From assembly GCF_004342445.1 (NCBI RefSeq), contig NZ_SLWW01000019.1:1-43099 (forward strand): a stretch of 43,099 bases of DNA, given 5' to 3'. Source of the DNA: Rhodovulum euryhalinum. Its GTDB lineage: Bacteria; Pseudomonadota; Alphaproteobacteria; Rhodobacterales; Rhodobacteraceae. Positions 7,632 through 15,729 of this stretch are shown piece after piece; within the stretch, counting starts at the first letter, position 1; every line of letters begins with the position of its first letter. A program made the translations under genes and the position numbers. The notes beneath the pieces were generated by a model, which saw only the letters and a program-made list of their open reading frames with translations, did no database searches and was not told where the DNA came from.

Positions 7632-8512
7632 TGGACCCCGCACGCCTGATCTCTATCTCGCCCGGCAAGACAGCTCTCGTCATCCCGGATCTCCACGTCA
7701 AGAACGGAGAACGCCAGCGCACCTTGGACCGGCTGCGGGCGATCTCGAAAATGATCGTCGACCTCAAGCCGGACTATGCGATCGTCATGGGCGATGTCGG
7801 CGAGTTCGCGAATGTCGCAGACTGGCTGAAGGTATTCGACGGCGCAAAGGCCTGGCAAGACGCGCTGGCGTTCCGCGAAGCGCTGAAGTTGCTGCGGTCC
7901 TTTGTGGATGCAGAGAATGCGCGACACCGGCGCAACCGGCACTCGGAGCGCGTCTATGAGCCGGAAGCCTGGTATCTGCTCGAGGGTAATCACGAGGAGC
8001 GCTGGCGGCGCCGGTCCGAAACCCGGGGCGGTGATGGGCAGCGCGGAACCTGGGGGCACGACCTGCTGCAGGTGATCGCTGAAGATCTCGGTTTCACCTG
8101 GATCCCGCTCGGAGAATATCTCTGGCTGCACAAGATCGGGTTCGCGCATTTCCAGAAGACAGGGACGAAGAGGCAGGCCGCTGCGCTCTCGACGATGAAG
8201 AACCGGCACCGGTCGTTCTTCGCGGTCCACGAGCACACATACGGCCTCCTAATGGATTGGGCGGCTGATGGCGACCGCCTGGTGGTCGGGAAGCTTGGCT
8301 GCTTCAAGCCACCAGAAGACACCGATGTGACGGCCGGCGAATGGTCCGGGATCACCTTCCTCGCGGACATGCGCGACGGCCAGTGCATGCCGCACTCCTG
8401 GACATATGATCAGGTCCTCGAGCGCTACGGCGAGGGCGACTACGCGGAGGAGCTTCGCACCTCCCGCGCCCTCGATGCCGGCATGCGGTCGGCGGCGGCG
8501 GCGGCGTTCTAA
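7631..8512 (+). CDS. calcineurin-like metallophosphoesterase, phage-borne
   Basis: This 293-residue protein has the metal-binding blocks of the calcineurin-like phosphoesterase family in order: D-L-H (D20, H22), G-D (D55), G-N-H-E (N120, H121), a lone His (H173), and H-E-H (H200, H202) in place of the usual GHTH. Such enzymes use two metal ions to cleave phosphomono- or phosphodiester bonds. The substrate cannot be read from the sequence. Phage members include nucleases and 2',3'-cyclic phosphodiesterases. There is no signal peptide, so it is probably cytoplasmic. It overlaps the spanin gene stop (TAATG), so it is translated with the lysis cassette, but it is not an endolysin type. The C-terminal end is an Ala run. 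Confidence 0.75.
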   Translation: MDPARLISISPGKTALVIPDLHVKNGERQRTLDRLRAISKMIVDLKPDYAIVMGDVGEFANVADWLKVFDGAKAWQDALAFREALKLLRSFVDAENARHRRNRHSERVYEPEAWYLLEGNHEERWRRRSETRGGDGQRGTWGHDLLQVIAEDLGFTWIPLGEYLWLHKIGFAHFQKTGTKRQAAALSTMKNRHRSFFAVHEHTYGLLMDWAADGDRLVVGKLGCFKPPEDTDVTAGEWSGITFLADMRDGQCMPHSWTYDQVLERYGEGDYAEELRTSRALDAGMRSAAAAAF

Positions 8513-8581
8513 CGACGCGTTTCAAATGTTTCAGGCGATCACAAAGTCTTACGATAGAGCGCCACGACTAATATTCCACGC

Positions 8582-8779
8582 ATGAACAAGACCCCAACCA
8601 AAGCCCTGATCGCTCGCGCGATCTCTGCAGTCGAAGCGGCGGGCATGACTCCTGGCGCCCTGGTCATCCGGCCGGACGGATCGTTCTCTGTTGAAATCCT
8701 TCAGCCGTCACGCGAACCAGAAGAGACTCCGCGCGAACGGAACTTACCGAAGAAGTGGGGTGAGAAGAGAGCGGCATGA
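8582..8779 (+). CDS. small protein coupled to the integrase, unknown function
   Basis: This 65-residue protein has an N-terminal helix (ALIARAISAVEAAGM), a short strand pair (GALVIRPDGSFSVEI) and a charged, Pro-rich tail. Small proteins of the pattern 'helix, then V-I-R-P-D-G' are common directly before integrases in rhodobacterial prophages, as I recall, but have no proven role. A directionality factor or an integrase partner is conceivable. The ATGA overlap with the integrase start (8776-8779) means coupled translation. The upstream gap (8513-8581) contains TAATAT at 8569-8574, a weak -10 candidate with no convincing -35. Confidence 0.6.
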   Translation: MNKTPTKALIARAISAVEAAGMTPGALVIRPDGSFSVEILQPSREPEETPRERNLPKKWGEKRAA

Positions 8780-9873
8780 AGCACCATTTTCCAGGTCTAC
8801 TGAAAGACCACACCGCCGCCGGCACTCTCCGGTGGCGTGTCCGTGTCGAGGGTCATCCGAACCGGAAAATTCGGATCCCGGTTGGGCCAGGTGAGCCCGG
8901 GTTTCACGAGCATTATTTCGCGGCGCGGGCGGGGCACACGCTTGAGACGGTGAAGCCCAAGGCGCCAAAAGCCGGCACGCTCGACGCGTTGTGCGACCGC
9001 TATCTTGAAGCTATGGAGGCGAGGGTCCAGGCCGGGAAGGCATCGCCTCTGACGCTCCGCGGCCACCGATCGCTCCTGAACCAAGTCCGCGAATTCAAGG
9101 ATCCGGACGGCGACAGGATGGGATCGCTTGACGCCGACATGCCGAAAGCGGCCTTCATCCACATTCAGGACTCTTTCGGATCCCGGACCGGGGCCGCGGA
9201 CAACGCCCTCAAAGCGCTGTGTGCGGCGTATCGTTGGGGCGCGGACAGGGGCTTCCCGGAAGACTCCGCCGTTTTCCGAGTCAAGCGGGTGCATCAGCCT
9301 GGTGGTGGTGCGACGCCATGGACAGAGAAGGACGTGAAGGCGTTCTTGAAGACTCATGGGCCCGGCACAACCGCCCGGCTCTGGTTCCTGCTCGCGTTTA
9401 ACTCGCTCGGCCGTATCGGTGATATGCACCGGCTCGGCCCCGGAAACCTCGACCAAGCTGATGGCGAGACCTTCCTTTCCTGGCAGCCGAGTAAGAAAGG
9501 ATCTGCGCCGGTCAGTGTGCCGCTCCTGCCGTCCCTCGAAGAGGAACTCGGCCGGCATGACATCCAGGGCGCATTCCTCCGAACGGAATACGGTCGCCCC
9601 TTCGCGTCATCGAACTCGCTCGACAACCGCGTCAGAAAATGGACCATCGCCGCCGGCCTGGTCGGGCTCGACGGCAAGGCCACCCGCAGCCAGCACGGCA
9701 TCCGCAAAGCAACAGCAGAGGCCATCGCCGCAGCCGGCGCCACGCAATACGAGCTCATGTCGGCCATGTCCCACACCCAAGCGAAGACCTCTGAAATCTA
9801 CACAAAAGCTGTTCAGAGAAGGGGACTCGCGGCCGCCGCGATCGCCCGCCTGCGCGACCTCGACCTCGGCTAA
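8776..9873 (+). CDS. int: phage tyrosine integrase
   Basis: This 365-residue tyrosine recombinase inserts and excises the prophage by strand exchange at the att site. The full catalytic set is visible: Arg I in LGRIGDMHRL (R213), Lys in the beta-hairpin (K240 or K241), H-x-x-R in HGIRKA (H307, R310), a second His in SHTQAKTSE (H333) and the nucleophile in EIYTKA (Y342). The N-terminal part (about 1-60) would hold the arm-binding domain, and about 65-165 the SAM-like core-binding domain. It ends 74 bases before the 3' end of the tRNA-CAT gene, the classic position next to an attachment site. It looks intact, so the element could still be mobilised even if its tail genes are broken. Confidence 0.9.
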   Translation: MKHHFPGLLKDHTAAGTLRWRVRVEGHPNRKIRIPVGPGEPGFHEHYFAARAGHTLETVKPKAPKAGTLDALCDRYLEAMEARVQAGKASPLTLRGHRSLLNQVREFKDPDGDRMGSLDADMPKAAFIHIQDSFGSRTGAADNALKALCAAYRWGADRGFPEDSAVFRVKRVHQPGGGATPWTEKDVKAFLKTHGPGTTARLWFLLAFNSLGRIGDMHRLGPGNLDQADGETFLSWQPSKKGSAPVSVPLLPSLEEELGRHDIQGAFLRTEYGRPFASSNSLDNRVRKWTIAAGLVGLDGKATRSQHGIRKATAEAIAAAGATQYELMSAMSHTQAKTSEIYTKAVQRRGLAAAAIARLRDLDLG

Positions 9874-9947
9874 CCTGGACCACGGCCCGGATTTCGTGGT
9901 CCATATCGCCAGCTAACCGCTTGAAAAACATACAGAAAACAGGAAAA

Positions 9948-9990
9948 TGGTAGGCCCGGAGGGACTCGAACCCCCAACCAAGGCGTTATG
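9948..9990. other. probable prophage attachment site (attR side) in the tRNA 3' part
   Basis: Integrases of this type commonly recombine within the 3' half of a tRNA gene and restore it with phage-borne sequence. The integrase gene points at the tRNA 3' end, and host genes (purM) start directly on the other side. I infer that the crossover core lies in the T-arm/acceptor part. The matching copy at the other prophage end would be to the left of the window, so the exact core cannot be set here. Confidence 0.5.
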
Positions 9991-10023
9991 AGCGCCCTGC
10001 TCTGACCATTGAGCTACAGGCCC
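9948..10023 (-). tRNA. tRNA with CAT anticodon, probably tRNA-Ile2
   Basis: Read on the minus strand, this is a complete 76-base cloverleaf with an encoded CCA (9948-9950) and an acceptor stem GGGCCTG pairing with CGGGCCT (G1-U72 and U6-G67 as wobble pairs). The D-arm begins GCTCAATGGTCAGAGC, the anticodon loop is CTCATAA, and the T-loop is TTCGAGT. The CAT anticodon alone allows Met or Ile2. The anticodon arm and variable region (AGAGCAGGGCG, then CGCCTTGG) resemble tRNA-Ile2 such as E. coli ileX, whose C34 is changed to lysidine by TilS. The prophage lies on its 3' side. Confidence 0.9.
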
Positions 10024-10139
10024 GACAGGTTCCCTGACTAGCAGACAGGGACGGTCCGTCAAGCCGTGGCCAGCCCCGGCCCCCGTGGACAGCGCGCGGG
10101 CGATCGGCTAACGCTGCCCCGACCAGACGGAGGGCGTCC

Positions 10140-11186
10140 ATGACCGAGCGCAACAAGGGCCTTACCTACGCCGAGGCGGGCGTGGACATCGACGCGGGCA
10201 ACGCGCTGGTCGAGCGGATCAAGCCCGCGGCCCGGCGCACGGCCCGGCCCGGCGTGATGTCGGGTCTGGGCGGCTTTGGCGCGCTGTTCGACCTGAGGGC
10301 CGCCGGGTACACCGACCCTGTGCTGGTGGCTGCGACCGATGGGGTGGGCACAAAGCTCAGGATAGCGATCGACACCGGGGAACTTGGCGGCGTCGGCATC
10401 GACCTTGTCGCGATGTGCGTCAACGATCTGGTCTGTCAGGGGGCGGAGCCCTTGTTCTTCCTCGACTATTTCGCGACCGGCAAGCTGTCGGTCGACGAGG
10501 CCGCGGCGGTGATCGAGGGTATCGCCGAGGGCTGCGCCCGGGCGGGCTGCGCGTTGATCGGGGGCGAGACGGCGGAAATGCCGGGGATGTATCACGACGG
10601 CGATTTCGACCTCGCGGGGTTTGCCGTCGGCGCGATGGAGCGGGGCGCGGACCTGCCCGCCGGCGTGGCCGAGGGCGACGTGCTGCTGGGGCTTGCCTCG
10701 GACGGGGTCCATTCCAACGGCTACTCGCTGGTGCGCAAGGTGGTCGAGGTGGCGGGGCTGTCCTGGGACGCGCCCGCGCCCTTTGCCGCGGGTCCGCTGG
10801 GCGCGGCGCTGCTGACGCCCACGCGCCTGTACGTGAAACCGGCGCTCGCCGCGATCCGGGCGGGCGGGGTCCATGCGCTGGCGCATATCACCGGTGGCGG
10901 GATCACCGAGAACCTGCCCCGCGTCCTGCCCGAGGGGCTGGGCGCCGGGATCGACCTGGATGCGTGGGACCTGCCGCCGGTGTTCCGCTGGCTGGCGGAG
11001 ACCGCCGGGATGTCAGAGTCCGAGATTCTCAAGACCTTCAATTCCGGGATCGGCATGGTTCTGGCCGTGGCGCCCGACCGGGCCGCGGCGCTTGCCGAGT
11101 TGCTGACCGCCGAAGGCGAGACGGTGGTCCGGATCGGCCGGGTTCAGACGGGGCAGGGGGTGGCCTACCGGGGCAGCCTGTTGTGA
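10140..11186 (+). CDS. purM: phosphoribosylformylglycinamidine cyclo-ligase
   Basis: PurM (AIR synthetase) closes the imidazole ring of purines: FGAM plus ATP gives AIR, ADP and phosphate. At 348 residues it has the normal length. Family blocks seen are ATDGVGTKL near residue 63, [11 protein letters not shown] near 142, [16 protein letters not shown] near 185 and HITGGG near 248. The ATG at 10140 has a good GGAGGG five bases upstream. The stop overlaps the GTG start of purN, so the two de novo purine genes form a tight operon. It begins 117 bases from the tRNA and looks like ordinary core genome. Confidence 0.97.
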   Translation: MTERNKGLTYAEAGVDIDAGNALVERIKPAARRTARPGVMSGLGGFGALFDLRAAGYTDPVLVAATDGVGTKLRIAIDTGELGGVGIDLVAMCVNDLVCQGAEPLFFLDYFATGKLSVDEAAAVIEGIAEGCARAGCALIGGETAEMPGMYHDGDFDLAGFAVGAMERGADLPAGVAEGDVLLGLASDGVHSNGYSLVRKVVEVAGLSWDAPAPFAAGPLGAALLTPTRLYVKPALAAIRAGGVHALAHITGGGITENLPRVLPEGLGAGIDLDAWDLPPVFRWLAETAGMSESEILKTFNSGIGMVLAVAPDRAAALAELLTAEGETVVRIGRVQTGQGVAYRGSLL

Positions 11187-11773
11187 AGCGCGTCGCGATC
11201 CTGATCTCGGGGGGCGGCTCGAACATGGTGGCGCTGGCCGAGAGCATGGCGGGCGATCACCCCGCGCGCCCCGTGCTGGTGCTGTCGAACGTGCCGGGGG
11301 CGGGGGGGCTTGCAAAGGCCGAAGGGATGGGCATCCCCACCGCACTCGTCGATCACCGCCCCTTCGGCAAGGATCGCGCAGCCTTCGAGGCGGCGTTGCA
11401 GGCCGAGCTTGACCGGGCCGCACCCGACATCCTGTGCCTTGCCGGTTTCATGCGGGTTCTGACCGAGGGCTTTGTCACCGGCTGGGCGGGACGGATGCTG
11501 AACATCCATCCCTCGCTCCTGCCGAAGTACCGCGGGCTCGACACCCATGCCCGCGCCATCGCGGCGGGCGACACGCAGGCCGGCTGCAGCGTGCACGAGG
11601 TGACCGCCGAACTCGATGGCGGGCCGATTCTCGGGCAGGCGCGCGTGCCGGTCCTGCCGGGCGACACGCCCGAGACGCTGGCCGCGCGCGTCCTGACGAT
11701 GGAGCACCGGCTTTACCCCGCGGTCCTGCATCGTTTCGCGATGGGCGACCGGCGCCCGGTGATGTTGCCTTGA
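11183..11773 (+). CDS. purN: phosphoribosylglycinamide formyltransferase
   Basis: PurN transfers a formyl group from 10-formyltetrahydrofolate to GAR in purine synthesis. At 196 residues it matches the family. Motifs: ISGGGSNM at the N-terminus (phosphate-binding loop), then [12 protein letters not shown] with the catalytic Asn/His, and [14 protein letters not shown] with the catalytic Asp near residue 145. The start is GTG at 11183, overlapping the purM stop (GTGA), which fixes the frame and implies coupled translation. A weak terminator-like hairpin follows about 70 bases after the stop. Confidence 0.96.
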   Translation: MKRVAILISGGGSNMVALAESMAGDHPARPVLVLSNVPGAGGLAKAEGMGIPTALVDHRPFGKDRAAFEAALQAELDRAAPDILCLAGFMRVLTEGFVTGWAGRMLNIHPSLLPKYRGLDTHARAIAAGDTQAGCSVHEVTAELDGGPILGQARVPVLPGDTPETLAARVLTMEHRLYPAVLHRFAMGDRRPVMLP

Positions 11774-11840
11774 ACGCCCCGCAATGCCGCGATTCCAGTG
11801 AGCTTTTGCCTGCTGTACCGGGTCGCGATGAACCCTTCCC

Positions 11841-11855
11841 AAGGCCTCGGGCTTT
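11841..11855 (+). terminator. possible intrinsic terminator after purN
   Basis: AAGGCC and GGCTTT pair around a TCG loop (one G-T pair), followed by CTTTA. The stem is short and the T-run broken, so the terminator is weak at best. Its position between purN and rnd fits. Confidence 0.4.
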
Positions 11856-11921
11856 CTTTATCAGGGGGTAAAGCGGCACGAAGCCGGGGGTGTGGATGCG
11901 AGCGGCAGGATACGGGCGCGG

Positions 11922-13085
11922 ATGAAGACACTGACCACCACCGAAGCGCTGGCCGCCTTCTGCACCGAGGCCGCGCAGGCACCTTACGTCACCATCGACA
12001 CCGAGTTCCTGCGCGAACGCACCTATTACGCCAAGCTCTGCCTGCTGCAACTGGCCATTCCCGGTGCGACCGGCCCGGATGGCGAGGCGGTGCTTGTCGA
12101 TCCGCTGGCCGAGGGTCTGTCGCTCGATCCGCTTTACCAGCTGTTCCGCAACACCAACGTCGTCAAGGTATTCCACGCCGCGCGCCAGGACCTCGAGATC
12201 TTCTTTATCGAGGGCAAGGTCTTTCCCGAACCGCTGTTCGATACCCAGGTCGCCGCCATGGTCTGCGGCTTTGGCGAGCAGGTGGGCTACGAGACGCTGG
12301 TGCGCAAGATCGCCAAGGCCAATCTCGACAAGACATCGCGTTTTACCGACTGGTCGCGCCGGCCGCTGTCCGAGGCGCAAAAGGTCTATGCGCTGGCCGA
12401 TGTCACGCATCTGCGGGTGATCTACGAATACCTCGCGGCCGAACTGGACCGCACCGGGCGGGCCAAGTGGCTGCACGAGGAACTGGGCGTTCTGACCGAT
12501 CCCGAAACCTATATCGTCCGTCCCTCCGAGGCGTGGGAGCGGGTCAAGACCCGCACCAATTCCGGCAAGTTCCTTGCCGTGGTGCGCGAGCTGGCGCGGT
12601 TCCGCGAGGGCTATGCCCAGTCGCGCAACATTCCGCGCAGCCGGGTCTACAAGGACGACGCGCTGCTGGAGTTGGCCTCGACCCGGCCGCAGAACCTCGA
12701 GGAACTGTCGCGCGCGCGGCTTTTGCTGCGCGAGGCGCGGCGGGGCGAGATTGCCGAGGGCATCATCGCGGCGGTCAAGGTCGCCCACGAGACGCCGCCC
12801 GAGGATTATCCCAAGCTGTCCGGGACGAACGCCAAGTTGCAGGTCAATCCCGCGCTTGCCGATCTGCTGCGGGTATTGCTGAAGGCCAAGTCAGAAGAGA
12901 CCGGCGTGGCGCAAAAGCTGATCGCCACGGCCTCGGATCTCGACCTGATCGCGGCGGGCGAACGCGATGTGCCCGCGCTCAGGGGCTGGCGGCGCGAGGT
13001 ATTCGGCGAGGATGCGCTGCGGCTTTGCTCAGGCAAGATCGCGCTTGCCGCCAAGGGCAGCAATGTCGAGGTCGTGACGCTCTGA
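11922..13085 (+). CDS. rnd: ribonuclease D
   Basis: RNase D is a 3'-5' exoribonuclease that trims tRNA and other stable RNA precursors. The N-terminal DEDD exonuclease domain shows D-T-E-F-L-R-E (D26, E28), HAARQDLEIF, DTQVAA and Y-A-L-A-D-V, which together supply the metal-binding acids and the catalytic Tyr. The HRDC domain follows at about 205-290, with a second helical region to the end. At 387 residues it has the usual length. An in-frame GTG at 11892 would add 10 residues, but MKTLTTTEALAAFC is the usual family start. It converges with the lipoprotein gene on the minus strand, only 37 bases away. Confidence 0.95.
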   Translation: MKTLTTTEALAAFCTEAAQAPYVTIDTEFLRERTYYAKLCLLQLAIPGATGPDGEAVLVDPLAEGLSLDPLYQLFRNTNVVKVFHAARQDLEIFFIEGKVFPEPLFDTQVAAMVCGFGEQVGYETLVRKIAKANLDKTSRFTDWSRRPLSEAQKVYALADVTHLRVIYEYLAAELDRTGRAKWLHEELGVLTDPETYIVRPSEAWERVKTRTNSGKFLAVVRELARFREGYAQSRNIPRSRVYKDDALLELASTRPQNLEELSRARLLLREARRGEIAEGIIAAVKVAHETPPEDYPKLSGTNAKLQVNPALADLLRVLLKAKSEETGVAQKLIATASDLDLIAAGERDVPALRGWRREVFGEDALRLCSGKIALAAKGSNVEVVTL

Positions 13086-13122
13086 AAGGGTGCCGCGGGC
13101 AAGACTTACCCGCCGCGGGATC

Positions 13123-13587
13123 CTAACGGCTGGAGCGTTGCTGGTTGCGGGCGCCACGCACGACGATGGCACGCACGCCCTCCAGATCCTGCGTGCTGAG
13201 GAACGCGCCCGCGGTGACCTCGCGCGAGGGCTCTGTGCCGGCCCGCGTCGGCTGGTCGGGGGGCGCGACGCGGAAATCGTAGACGATCACCCCCGCCTTG
13301 TCCGGTGTCGCCGGATCGCGCACGAGGTCGGCCATCCAGAATCCCTGGCGCGGCGGGCGCCCGGTTGCCTGGATGATCGCGCCGCCCGGCGTGCGCTCGA
13401 CGCTCATCTCGACCACGAGATCGGCCAGCGGACGCGGATCGGCCGCCGCCTGGCCCGGGGCCACCGCGACGACTTCCACGGTCGAGCCGCCGAACCAGTT
13501 GAACGGGTTGAGGCGCGACTCTCGAACGGTGGAACAGCCGCCCAGCGTCAGCGCGACCGACAGGATGACCAGAAGCGGTGCCCGCAT
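13123..13587 (-). CDS. conserved lipoprotein of unknown function
   Basis: This 154-residue protein has a signal peptide and a lipobox (LTLGGC, Cys at residue 18), so it is a lipoprotein, probably on the outer membrane. The mature part contains RESRLNPFNWFG, a Trp/Phe-rich segment often seen in small rhodobacterial lipoproteins, and a beta-rich domain without catalytic motifs. It ends in a basic Arg/Gln/Ser tail. It is transcribed alone, convergent with rnd and divergent from sufE. I do not know its function. Confidence 0.75.
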   Translation of the reverse strand: MRAPLLVILSVALTLGGCSTVRESRLNPFNWFGGSTVEVVAVAPGQAAADPRPLADLVVEMSVERTPGGAIIQATGRPPRQGFWMADLVRDPATPDKAGVIVYDFRVAPPDQPTRAGTEPSREVTAGAFLSTQDLEGVRAIVVRGARNQQRSSR

Positions 13588-13722
13588 AATGCTCTCCGGG
13601 GTTGCCTTCTGCCCACGGGTTAGCCCAATCGGGGCCCGTTGAAAAGCCGCGACAGGCAGGGTGCTGGACCTTTCGCCCCGCGCCGCCTAGGTAAGGGGCG
13701 CAATGGCAAGGAGGCCCGGGCA

Positions 13723-14154
13723 GTGGCGAGCGTGGCGTTCGAGGAGATCGTGGAGACCTTCGACTTCCTGGAGGACTGGGAGGACCGCTATCGCCACGTG
13801 ATCGAGATGGGCCGCGCGATGGAGCCGCTGGCCGACGCCTTCAAGGTGCCCGCGACCAAGGTGGATGGCTGCGCGAGCCAGGTCTGGCTGATGGCCGAGA
13901 TCGACGGCACGGGGCCGGAGGCCGTCTATCATTTCAAGGGCGACAGCGACGCGATGATCGTGCGCGGGCTGATCGCGGTGCTCAAGGCGCTATATGACGG
14001 GCGGACGGTGGCCGAGGTTCTGGACACCGACGCAGGCGCGCAGATGGCCCGGCTGGGGCTGGACGAGCACCTGTCCTCGCAACGCTCGAACGGGTTGCGC
14101 GCGATGGTCGAGCGGGTTCGCAGCCAGGCCGCAGGCGCCGCCGAAGGCGTCTGA
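13723..14154 (+). CDS. sufE: SufE, sulfur acceptor for cysteine desulfurase
   Basis: SufE takes persulfide sulfur from the cysteine desulfurase SufS and passes it to the SufBCD scaffold in Fe-S cluster assembly. The acceptor Cys is in V-D-G-C-A-S-Q-V-W (C50), the family signature, and the protein is 143 residues, the normal size. I chose the GTG at 13723 because a strong AAGGAGG lies 8 bases before it. Upstream in-frame sequence is not SufE-like. The gene is apart from any suf operon in this window. It converges with the DUF1638 gene. Confidence 0.95.
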   Translation: MASVAFEEIVETFDFLEDWEDRYRHVIEMGRAMEPLADAFKVPATKVDGCASQVWLMAEIDGTGPEAVYHFKGDSDAMIVRGLIAVLKALYDGRTVAEVLDTDAGAQMARLGLDEHLSSQRSNGLRAMVERVRSQAAGAAEGV

Positions 14155-14170
14155 ACGGACCGTCGCCGGT

Positions 14171-14809
14171 TCAGGCGCGTGCCGCCAGGAACCGCGCAAG
14201 GTCGCCATAGCCCGTAGGGCGCCGCTCATAGGCCAGCCCCAGCCGCGCCGCGCAGTCCCGCGCCCGCGCGTCCAGCGCGGGATCCTCGGTCTGGGCAAGG
14301 TAGACGAGCCGGTCGTAATTTCCGAAATAGGCCTCGATCAGGTCGGGATGACGATCGAGCCCCAGCGGGCGCCAGACGAAGGCGTCGAACTGGCGGGCGA
14401 GGAAATCGGTCAGGTAGAAGGCCGTCAACTCGTCCTCGGCGCGGGCGGCAAAGGCGTCGAGCCCGTCGAAGAACGCGTAGCAATGCGGCCCCTCGATCAT
14501 CTCGACGCCCAGTTCGGCGCAGGTGCGCGCCAACGCGCCGCCGGTGCCGCAATCTGCATAGGCCACCAGGATCGTGCCATAGCCCGCCCGGTGCCGCCCG
14601 ACGGCCTCGCGCAGGCCCGGCGCGATGCGCTCCGGGTGATTGTGCCAGATCGCGGGCAGGCAGGCGAGGTCGAGGTGGTTCCAGCCATTCGCCCGCTTCA
14701 GGGCCAGGATCTCGTGGGCAAGCGCGCCGCAGGCGATCACCAGAACCCGGCCCCGGCCCCCGGGCGCAAGCCCCGCTTCGGTCAGCGCGCGGTCGTCGGG
14801 GGCGGTCAT
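14171..14809 (-). CDS. DUF1638 protein linked to corrinoid methyltransfer
   Basis: This 212-residue soluble protein matches the DUF1638 type, with a VLVIACGALAHEI start, LPAIWHNHPERI near residue 50, VAYADCGTGG near 80 and IEGPHCYAFFDG near 105. Conserved Cys and His residues in these blocks suggest a metal or cofactor site. The role is not established. Genes of this family are, as I recall, often found beside B12-dependent methyltransferase genes, and here it is the third gene of a minus-strand unit after the corrinoid protein and a small membrane protein, with which it shares an ATGA overlap. A cofactor-handling or activation role for the corrinoid system is an inference. Confidence 0.75.
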   Translation of the reverse strand: MTAPDDRALTEAGLAPGGRGRVLVIACGALAHEILALKRANGWNHLDLACLPAIWHNHPERIAPGLREAVGRHRAGYGTILVAYADCGTGGALARTCAELGVEMIEGPHCYAFFDGLDAFAARAEDELTAFYLTDFLARQFDAFVWRPLGLDRHPDLIEAYFGNYDRLVYLAQTEDPALDARARDCAARLGLAYERRPTGYGDLARFLAARA

Positions 14810-14964
14810 CTGCGCGGGAAAAGGCGCAACAGCAGCGCCGCGGCCAGCGCCAGCGGAATAAGGATCGCCATCCCGTGGCCGGGCAGGGCGGTCACCAGAC
14901 CGGCCGTAAGGGCACCGGCTGCGATCACGCCGGCGAGGATCAGGGCGAAGACGCGGAACGGCAT
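14806..14964 (-). CDS. 52-residue membrane protein in the corrinoid operon
   Basis: A short gene that is easy to miss. It encodes MPFRVFALILAGVIAAG, then a second hydrophobic stretch (MAILIPLALAAALLLRLF), and ends in RR. This gives two membrane helices with a short loop near residue 30. AGAGGAAA lies six bases before the ATG, and the TGA overlaps the ATG of the DUF1638 gene (ATGA), so it is translated with it. No family is recognised. Its place between the corrinoid protein and the DUF1638 protein suggests a membrane link for that system, but this is inference. Confidence 0.7.
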   Translation of the reverse strand: MPFRVFALILAGVIAAGALTAGLVTALPGHGMAILIPLALAAALLLRLFPRR

Positions 14965-14996
14965 GGCGATTTCCTCTGCATTGCAAAGGATATGTG

Positions 14997-15016
14997 GGGC
15001 CCCGGACCCGGGGCCC
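14997..15016. terminator. strong GC hairpin inside the corrinoid operon
   Basis: A perfect 9-base inverted repeat (GGGCCCCGG / CCGGGGCCC) with a 2-base centre lies 8 bases after the corrinoid gene stop (minus strand) and before the small membrane gene. There is no T-run. It may reduce read-through or protect the corrinoid mRNA 3' end so that the first gene is expressed more strongly. Confidence 0.5.
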
Positions 15017-15024
15017 GCAAGGGG

Positions 15025-15729
15025 TCAGCCCGCGACGGCCTGGTTGTGCTTGCGCGCGACATGGGCCTTGGCCGTCTCGACCGCCACGGCCGCGTCGCGG
15101 CAATAGGCATCCGCGCCGATCGCCCGGCCGAATTCCTCGTTCAGGGGCGCGCCGCCCACCAGAACGATGTAGTCCTCGCGGATGCCCTTTTCGGCCAGGG
15201 TGTCGATCACGACCTTCATGTAGGGCATGGTGGTGGTCAGCAGCGCGGACATGCCCAGGATGTCGGGCTGCTCGGCATCCAGCGCAGCCAGGTAGCGGTC
15301 GACATCGGTGTTGATGCCCAGATCGACCACCTCGAAGCCCGCGCCTTCCATCATCATCGACACGAGGTTCTTGCCGATGTCGTGGATGTCGCCCTTGACG
15401 GTGCCGATCACCATCTTGCCCATCCGGGGCGCGCCGGTCTCGGCCAGCAGTGGCTTGAGGATGCCCATGCCGGCCTTCATCGCGTTCGCGGCCAGCAGCA
15501 CCTCGGGCACGAACAGGATGCCGTCTCGGAAATCGTTGCCGACGACGGTCATGCCCGCGACCAGCGCCTCGGTCAGCACGCGGTAGGGCGTCCAGCCGCG
15601 CTCGAGCAGGATCTCGACGCCTTCCACGACCTCGTCCCTGAGCCCGTCATAGAGGTCGTCATGCATCTGCGGGACAAGTTCCTCGTCCGGCAGTTCGGAC
15701 AGGATCAGATCATCGTCTTCGTCGGCCAT
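15025..15729 (-). CDS. B12-binding corrinoid protein for methyl transfer
   Basis: This 234-residue protein has the two-part build of MtaC/MtbC/MttC-type corrinoid proteins: a four-helix cap domain (about 20-100) and a Rossmann-like B12-binding domain (about 105-225). The base-off/His-on motif is clear as DIHDIGKN (D114, H116, G119), where His ligates cobalt, with a following SALLTTTMPYM segment and GGAPLNEEF near the C-terminus. Such proteins carry a methyl group between a substrate-specific methyltransferase and an acceptor such as tetrahydrofolate. The MttB-family protein at 37757-39310 is the obvious candidate partner. A small dyad (GCGAT, CT, ATCGC at 15782-15793) lies 52 bases upstream of the start. 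Confidence 0.9.
   Translation of the reverse strand: MADEDDDLILSELPDEELVPQMHDDLYDGLRDEVVEGVEILLERGWTPYRVLTEALVAGMTVVGNDFRDGILFVPEVLLAANAMKAGMGILKPLLAETGAPRMGKMVIGTVKGDIHDIGKNLVSMMMEGAGFEVVDLGINTDVDRYLAALDAEQPDILGMSALLTTTMPYMKVVIDTLAEKGIREDYIVLVGGAPLNEEFGRAIGADAYCRDAAVAVETAKAHVARKHNQAVAG

Noticed and set aside
7631-8512. Phosphoesterase taken as an endolysin
   Set aside because: Its motifs are those of calcineurin-like phosphoesterases, and no peptidoglycan hydrolase motif is present.
1-9873. Gene transfer agent instead of a prophage
   Set aside because: The tail genes do not show the RcGTA-type peptidase and very large host-interaction protein set, and an integrase next to a tRNA plus spanins fit a temperate phage.
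10415-11773. Open frame of 452 codons spanning purM and purN
   Set aside because: Only its last 196 codons, from the GTG at 11183, make PurN. The rest is the wrong frame of purM.
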